Shown in pieces: positions 5,687 through 9,817 of a stretch of DNA of 9,817 nt. Numbering within the stretch: position 1 is the first letter of the stretch; each line of letters begins with the position of its first letter. Under the pieces are notes generated by a model. That model saw only the letters and a list, made by a program, of their open reading frames with translations. It ran no database searches and was not told the origin of the DNA. The position numbers and the translations under genes were made by a program. This DNA comes from Natrinema soli (GTDB lineage Archaea > Halobacteriota > Halobacteria > Halobacteriales > Natrialbaceae), in NCBI RefSeq assembly GCF_028618695.1, contig NZ_JAQIVI010000327.1:1-9817 (forward strand), read 5' to 3'.

Positions 5687-7315
5687 ATGAGTTCCGACGA
5701 ACCGATCGATGATACCGCCGCGAGCGACGAGACGTTTCATCCGCTCGGCGAGGCGTGGCAGGACGACCTCGAGGACGTGCTCGACGACACCGAGTACGAC
5801 GCGGAACTCGGGATGGAGATGGGGCGAGACGCGATGCGGGTCACGGAAGGGGAGCTCTCCGAGGAGGAGTTCCACGAGCGGTATCACGACGACGTGATGG
5901 AGGAGTTCGGCGAGGACGGGCGACCGATCGACAGCCCGGACGACGTCGACGAGGGGTCGGGATCGCTACTCTCGTCGCTTGCCGGCGACGAGTCCCGTCG
6001 CGAGGTGCTCAAGAAGGGGGCCGCCGGTGCAGGGATCGCCAGTCTCGGGTGGGGTGCGGTCGACCAGCAGGAGCCGGAGGAACCGGCCGTCGAAGATCCG
6101 GGGGAAGTACACCCCGACGAGGACGCGACGCAGTGGGGGATGACGATCGACCTCGAGCACTGTGACGGTTGTCTCTCCTGTGTGACCGCCTGCAACGCGG
6201 AGCATCAGTGGGACGAGGGGGCGAACTGGATGTACGTCCTCGCCTTCGAGGACGGGCAGGTCGAGTCGCCCGAACCCGACGACTACGAGAGCGTCCACGA
6301 TTTCAACTATCTCGTCCGGCCGTGTCAGCACTGTACCGACGCGCCCTGCGAGAAGGTGTGTCCGACGACGGCCCGCCACACGCGCGACGAGGGCGGCCTG
6401 GTGCTGACCGACTACGAGGTCTGCATCGGCTGTCGGTACTGTCAGGTCGCCTGTCCGTACGGCGTCAACTACTTCCAATGGGAGGAACCGGACGTGGAAC
6501 GGGAGGAGCTCAGCGAGGAGGGTGTCTACGACTACCGCGACCGACCCGTCAGCCGGCGCGCTCCCCGCGGCGTCATGTCGAAGTGCGTCTTCGATCCGGC
6601 TCGGCAGGACGGCAATCACGGCGAGGAACTGGTCGGGACGACCGCGTGCGAACAGGCCTGTCCGCCGAGCGTCATCCAGTTCGGCGACAAGAACAACCCG
6701 AACAGCGATCCCCAGCGCTACCAGAACAACCCTGCCAGAGCGCGGACACTGATTCGAGTGAGCACGGGTCTCCCATCGCCGGACGAACTCCCGTCAATGC
6801 TCGAGGGAGTCGACTCGAACCTGGGCGCGGTCACCGACGCCGTCGACGGACTCACCGAGGAGTCGATCGCCCTCGCGGTGGCGGTCCAGCTCACGCAGGA
6901 GGAGTACGAACAGGAGGCACCGGCGGGCGATACCTTGCCGGATCAGGAGCAGACGATCCTCGACGTCGTATCGACCCTTCAAGACCACGGGCTCGACCTT
7001 ACCAGCGAGGAGACGCTCTCCCAGCTCGATCTCACGGTCGACCAGTTCGAGGGGCCGTCCGAAGACGTAGAGGTCTCCACCAATGCGGATGTCGCGCAGG
7101 AACGATTCGAAGACTACATCGATGCTCCCGAGGAGGAGTTCGAACTCCTCGCGGATATCGGAACGAATCCGAACGTCACCTATCTCGGCAAACAGCCGGG
7201 TCCGAACGCCCATCAGGTCGAAGGCCCGACCTCTTACGAGGAGGTCGGCATGCTCGACAGGCGTCAGGAGGCCCTCGACGACCGGACCGTCGGCCTCGGG
7301 TTGCGGGACACGTAG
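5687..7315 (+). CDS. Four-cluster [4Fe-4S] ferredoxin-like subunit (DmsB/PsrB/NrfC family) with internal Tat motif
   Basis: A 542-residue protein. Residues 1-100 are very acidic, with a helical stretch (GRDAMRVTEGELSEEEFHER). SRREVLKKG at 103-111 followed by a short hydrophobic run (111-125) looks like a twin-arginine signal placed internally. The Fe-S core follows: C159-C162-C165-C169, C213-C216-C221-C225, C246-C249-C252-C256 and C300...C321-C325. That is the order of electron-transfer B subunits of molybdopterin oxidoreductases, except that the last set lacks its second Cys (KCVFD in place of the usual KCxxC). The family's closing segment (FELLADIGTNPNVTYL) is present at 485-500 but is separated from the core by about 130 acidic residues (350-481). 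Such subunits pass electrons between a Mo-cofactor subunit and a quinone-binding membrane subunit, yet neither is adjacent. ATG 5687 is preferred to GTG 5678, which adds only three residues. Confidence 0.85.
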   Translation: MSSDEPIDDTAASDETFHPLGEAWQDDLEDVLDDTEYDAELGMEMGRDAMRVTEGELSEEEFHERYHDDVMEEFGEDGRPIDSPDDVDEGSGSLLSSLAGDESRREVLKKGAAGAGIASLGWGAVDQQEPEEPAVEDPGEVHPDEDATQWGMTIDLEHCDGCLSCVTACNAEHQWDEGANWMYVLAFEDGQVESPEPDDYESVHDFNYLVRPCQHCTDAPCEKVCPTTARHTRDEGGLVLTDYEVCIGCRYCQVACPYGVNYFQWEEPDVEREELSEEGVYDYRDRPVSRRAPRGVMSKCVFDPARQDGNHGEELVGTTACEQACPPSVIQFGDKNNPNSDPQRYQNNPARARTLIRVSTGLPSPDELPSMLEGVDSNLGAVTDAVDGLTEESIALAVAVQLTQEEYEQEAPAGDTLPDQEQTILDVVSTLQDHGLDLTSEETLSQLDLTVDQFEGPSEDVEVSTNADVAQERFEDYIDAPEEEFELLADIGTNPNVTYLGKQPGPNAHQVEGPTSYEEVGMLDRRQEALDDRTVGLGLRDT

Positions 7316-7359
7316 GTCGAGCCGCTGGCGCGCCACCGTCGCCGGGTTCCGACCGATGG

Positions 7360-9024
7360 TTAGACGTCGAAGCCGAAATTGAAGTCGCCCTGCCATCCCG
7401 TTCGTTCGCCGGCGAAGTTGGTCTCGCCGTAGTGCCGATTGCCGACCCACAGCACCGACGAGAGCGTCGTCTCGGGGTCGCTCATCACGAGTCCCTCGAA
7501 GAACGAGCTTTCGACGGAGTGGTCCGCACCGCTCTCGGCGAACCGGAGGCTCGCGCCGTCGGCGTCGATCATACAGCTATCGAGCGTGAATCGGTCGAGG
7601 CCGTCCCCGCCGGTAGTGACGAAAACGCCGTGTCGATCCGTCGAGGACTGGGATCCGATGTCGAACTCGCAGTCGTTGAACGTGACGTTCGACGATCGGA
7701 CGTAAACCGCGTAATCTGACACCGTCGGACTCGAGCGGTCGGTTATCGTACAGCCCTCGAGGATAGTCGGCGCATCGTCGTTGTCGTTGATCCGGATCGC
7801 TCGGCCGTCGGTGCCCTCGTCGGTGATGTGGACGTCGGTCAGTCTGGCGGGTCCCTCCTGGGTCAGACGGACGATTTCGGTGTCTTTCCTGATCTGGCTG
7901 TTCACCAGTAGCTGGGAGACGAGTTGGCCGCCGCCGTTCTCGACCCAGAGACCGGACCACGGGAAGCCGGGGTGTTCGGTCATCGTGATCTGGCAGTCCT
8001 GGACGTGATCGTTCGGGCCGATTCGGATCCCCGCACCGGCGCAGTTGCGGACGTGACAGCCGGTGATGATGTTTCGGCCGTCGTCTCCCGAGACGTAGAT
8101 TCCGTTATCGATGTAGCCCGACACCTGACAGCCCTCCCAGAGGTTCGTACCGTGATTGTAGATGTCCGAACTGAAGGGGATCGCGTGGCCGATGTGAGTC
8201 GATCGGTCGTACGCCGTATCGCCGTTGTTGAGATGGCAGCCGCTAATGATGTTGGTCGTCGAGGGCCGGACACCGTTGACGAGGACCGTGTGTCGGTCGC
8301 CGCCGTAGTCGGGATTGAACTTGTCACGCGTCCCCCGCATCGAGACGTTCTCCATGCGTCCGTACCGGTAGGTGTACCAGCGGGCGATACCGGCGTCGTA
8401 ATCGCCCCGAACGTCGACCTGCAGATCTCGCATGACGGTCCGCTGGGCGTGCGGGAGCGACGCGTCCACCGATCCGACGGTCATCAGGCGGTCGACGTTC
8501 CGATCAGTGACTTTGAGGACGGCGAACGGATCACCGACGATGCCCAAAAATTCGTGAGCGTCGAAGTGGATGTTGTCGGTCTCGACGTGCCACGTCCCGG
8601 CGGGTATCTCGTAGCGGTGGTTCCGCTCCGTTGGTTCGAACGACGTGTAGTGTTCCTCGATCGCAGCCCAGAGGTCATCTCCCTCGGGTTCGACCCCGAG
8701 GTCGTCGCGAACGTCGACGATATTCGGATTCGTCTCGCCCCGAACGCTGACAGTGTTCGGAGCGGATTCGGTCGCCGAGAGCGAGTCGGCGAAATTCAAC
8801 TGCGACACGTCGTCGGCGATCGTCGATCCCGAGTCGCTCACAGTTATCCCGCGCGCGGACCCGTCTGTTTGTGCTGCGGCGACGCCGACGCCCTGCGGCC
8901 CCGACGCGGCCGCGCCGGTAATGGCACCGCCGAGTCCTATCGCGGCGAGCAATCGGACGTACGAACGACGCGTCGTCTCTCCAGTAGTACCGGTCGATCC
9001 GTCTTGCTGATGGTCGGTTTCCAT
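7360..9024 (-). CDS. Tat-exported right-handed parallel beta-helix protein
   Basis: 554 residues from the ATG at 9022-9024. The signal peptide has TTRRSYVRLL at 17-26, a hydrophobic run (24-40) and a likely cleavage after VAAA (residue 51), so the mature protein is extracytoplasmic. Residues 59-97 form a small beta module (ITVSDSG...LNFADSLSAT...TVSVRG). From about 140 to 520 there are successive short beta rungs with repeated turns such as IISGCHLNN, LWEGCQVSG, IITGCHVRNCAGAGIRI, VQDCQITM, ILEGCTITD and FNDCEFDI, the pattern of pectate-lyase-like parallel beta-helices. Many rungs place Cys at the same spot, giving a likely stacked ladder. The family includes polysaccharide lyases, epimerases and adhesins; no catalytic triad can be assigned. 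A start 32 codons further upstream (9120) is open but would bury the twin-arginine motif and pass through the promoter. The gene converges on the Fe-S gene with a 44-bp gap. Confidence 0.88.
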   Translation of the reverse strand: METDHQQDGSTGTTGETTRRSYVRLLAAIGLGGAITGAAASGPQGVGVAAAQTDGSARGITVSDSGSTIADDVSQLNFADSLSATESAPNTVSVRGETNPNIVDVRDDLGVEPEGDDLWAAIEEHYTSFEPTERNHRYEIPAGTWHVETDNIHFDAHEFLGIVGDPFAVLKVTDRNVDRLMTVGSVDASLPHAQRTVMRDLQVDVRGDYDAGIARWYTYRYGRMENVSMRGTRDKFNPDYGGDRHTVLVNGVRPSTTNIISGCHLNNGDTAYDRSTHIGHAIPFSSDIYNHGTNLWEGCQVSGYIDNGIYVSGDDGRNIITGCHVRNCAGAGIRIGPNDHVQDCQITMTEHPGFPWSGLWVENGGGQLVSQLLVNSQIRKDTEIVRLTQEGPARLTDVHITDEGTDGRAIRINDNDDAPTILEGCTITDRSSPTVSDYAVYVRSSNVTFNDCEFDIGSQSSTDRHGVFVTTGGDGLDRFTLDSCMIDADGASLRFAESGADHSVESSFFEGLVMSDPETTLSSVLWVGNRHYGETNFAGERTGWQGDFNFGFDV

Positions 9025-9055
9025 CACGAACACACAGTCACGAATTTCCGAATTT

Positions 9056-9061
9056 GTTATA
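9056..9061 (-). promoter_or_regulatory. Putative TATA box of the beta-helix gene
   Basis: On the minus strand TATAAC (9061 to 9056), within TTAGGTATAACAAATTC, lies about 34 nt before the ATG at 9024. This predicts transcription from about 9032 and a leader of under 10 nt. It supports the short N-terminus over the longer reading. Confidence 0.5.
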
Positions 9062-9077
9062 CCTAATCTACTGATAA

Positions 9078-9521
9078 TTGCACGGCTGCAAGCGGCCCCG
9101 GGTCTGTTTTCTGCCTGCAACCGTTCTGGAACCGGTCAGTAGGCCCCTACATATCACAGGTGATCAATCTCGACGCCGTCCCGGGGAAACTACTGACTAT
9201 AATCGGCCCCAATCACAACCTGCATACGCAGGGCTAGAATCAACGCTCCTGAACAGAACTGTTCAAGATCGACTATATTCGAGCGACTCGAGTCGACGTA
9301 TCGGCTCTGGACCGTCGGAAGCGACTGATCGTCGGGAGCCGCTGGATCGGGGTCACAGCGGTGATGGCGACGACTCTCGATCTCGGGATCCGTCGTCGGG
9401 GGACGGGATCGTTCGTCTATTCGTCGTTGCCCTGTTTCTCGCCGTCGTTGCCCTGTTTCTCGCGATCGTCTCCCTGCTCGAGCCGTGGAATCCCATTCGC
9501 AACCCCTTCCGACAGGGGTAA
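9078..9521 (+). CDS. Doubtful ORF with a C-terminal membrane helix
   Basis: The frame ends in one convincing hydrophobic segment (about residues 110-133, IVRLFVVALF...AIVSLLEP) followed by a short polar tail, WNPIRNPFRQG. Just before it is a Gly/Asp/Ser-rich stretch typical of haloarchaeal linkers. The first 80 residues, in contrast, are rich in Arg, Ser and Pro, unlike the neighbouring proteins. The ATG at 9078 sits almost on the promoter of the divergent beta-helix gene, and there is no in-frame ATG, GTG or TTG between it and the helix. The real start is therefore unclear. It may be a single-pass membrane protein, a decayed gene, or chance. No function is assigned. Confidence 0.3.
   Translation: MHGCKRPRVCFLPATVLEPVSRPLHITGDQSRRRPGETTDYNRPQSQPAYAGLESTLLNRTVQDRLYSSDSSRRIGSGPSEATDRREPLDRGHSGDGDDSRSRDPSSGDGIVRLFVVALFLAVVALFLAIVSLLEPWNPIRNPFRQG
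9250..9265. promoter_or_regulatory. Perfect palindrome beside a TATA-like sequence
   Basis: TGAACAG-AA-CTGTTCA has 7-bp perfect arms. A TATA-like CTATATTC follows at 9272-9279. The arrangement suggests an operator upstream of a rightward promoter, but the gene it would drive is uncertain. Confidence 0.35.
9423..9464 (+). repeat. 21-bp in-frame tandem duplication
   Basis: Two adjacent 21-bp units (9423-9443 and 9444-9464) are identical except for the last base. In the frame of the doubtful membrane ORF each encodes VVALFLA, so the duplication lengthens the hydrophobic helix by seven residues. Confidence 0.85.
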
Positions 9522-9567
9522 GCGCGGAGGGCCGGACGACGACAGTTACACCCTTTTGACGAACAGC

Positions 9568-9572
9568 AAAAA
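9568..9572 (-). terminator. T-run downstream of the LeuA/CimA-like gene
   Basis: On the minus strand TTTTT lies 18 nt beyond the stop codon (9592-9590), a plausible archaeal T-run terminator. Confidence 0.3.
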
Positions 9573-9589
9573 CGAGTCGAGCGCAGGCC

Positions 9590-9817
9590 TCAGTCGTCGG
9601 CCGGCGCGAGCGGTCGTTGATCGGCCGCGAGCAGTCGATCCAGCGCGTCGACCATCGCTTTCACGCTCGCGCGGGTGATGTCGGCTTCGCTTCGGGCGAC
9701 CGTCACCGAGCGGTCGTTGCGCGCCATCGTCACCTCGACGGTAACGACGGCGTCGGTACCGCCCGTCACCGCGTCGACGTGGTAGGACTCGAGTTCGGCG
9801 TCGGCCATCGAGCCCAG
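9590..9817 (-). CDS. LeuA/CimA-type 2-isopropylmalate or citramalate synthase, C-terminal end
   Basis: The last 75 codons of a gene entering from the right edge; frame is continuous to 9817 and the stop TGA is at 9592-9590. The sequence ESYHVDAVTGGTDAVVTVEV followed by EADITRASVKAMVDALDRLL matches the end of the regulatory (LeuA dimer) domain, whose family hallmark reads approximately VHAVTGGTDA...GADTDIxEASxxAYxxALN. This domain binds leucine or isoleucine and exerts feedback inhibition on the acetyl-CoA condensing enzyme that opens leucine synthesis (LeuA) or the citramalate route to isoleucine (CimA). The catalytic TIM barrel lies outside the window, so the two cannot be told apart. The Met at 9808 is internal, not the start. 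Confidence 0.85.
   Translation of the reverse strand: MGSMADAELESYHVDAVTGGTDAVVTVEVTMARNDRSVTVARSEADITRASVKAMVDALDRLLAADQRPLAPADD

Noticed and set aside
6169..7719. Plus-strand frame of 516 codons overlapping the Fe-S gene
   Set aside because: Its Arg/Gly/Pro-rich composition is the usual out-of-frame reading of an acidic haloarchaeal gene, and the cluster cysteines lie in the other frame.
7924..9066. Long plus-strand frame opposite the beta-helix gene (380 codons)
   Set aside because: It is antisense to a gene with a clear Tat signal and beta-helix rungs; its product is a monotonous Val/Asp/Arg sequence produced by codon mirroring.
9361..9678. Plus-strand frame of 105 codons starting GTG-ATG
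   Set aside because: It runs into the antisense of the LeuA/CimA-like gene, and the hydrophobic helix is encoded in a different frame.

Overview
The window looks like the chromosome of a halophilic archaeon (class Halobacteria). The DNA is GC-rich. The clear proteins are strongly acidic, with Asp/Glu-rich surfaces. Exported proteins carry twin-arginine signals, several genes have a T/A-rich box about 27 nt before the start codon as in leaderless transcripts, and the tRNA lacks an encoded CCA. The full-length bacterial-type phosphoenolpyruvate carboxylase fits the Natrialbaceae-type haloarchaea, but the genus is my inference and was not tested.

Layout, left to right. (1) Positions 1-321, minus: the N-terminal part of an MFS transporter cut by the window edge. 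(2) Positions 322-675: a divergent intergenic region with six tandem copies of a 17-bp unit and a small palindrome next to the transporter promoter. (3) Positions 676-1605, plus: an NAD-dependent sugar-nucleotide epimerase/dehydratase. (4) Positions 1606-2134: a non-coding stretch, AT-richer in its second half, ending in the ppc promoter. (5) Positions 2135-4825, plus: ppc, complete. (6) Positions 4985-5069, plus: tRNA-Ser(CGA), followed to 5401 by an unusual array of five hairpins interleaved with two further copies of the tRNA 3' end. (7) Positions 5687-7315, plus: a stand-alone four-cluster ferredoxin-like subunit of the DMSO-reductase B family with an internal twin-arginine motif, a missing cluster Cys and a large insertion. 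(8) Positions 7360-9024, minus: a Tat-exported right-handed beta-helix protein. (9) Positions 9025-9589: upstream region of that gene, containing a doubtful small membrane ORF and a palindrome. (10) Positions 9590-9817, minus: the C-terminal end of a LeuA/CimA-type synthase, cut by the window edge.

The genes do not form one operon. ppc (anaplerotic oxaloacetate), the LeuA/CimA enzyme (branched-chain amino acid synthesis) and the tRNA are housekeeping functions. The epimerase and beta-helix protein point to cell-surface glycan or adhesion functions. The Fe-S protein is an electron-transfer subunit without its usual catalytic and membrane partners in view. The least explained structure is the tRNA-tail hairpin array (5049-5401): all five hairpins share the apical motif GYGNAGCGR, and two are built by pairing the copied tRNA T-arm with an inverted copy of itself.
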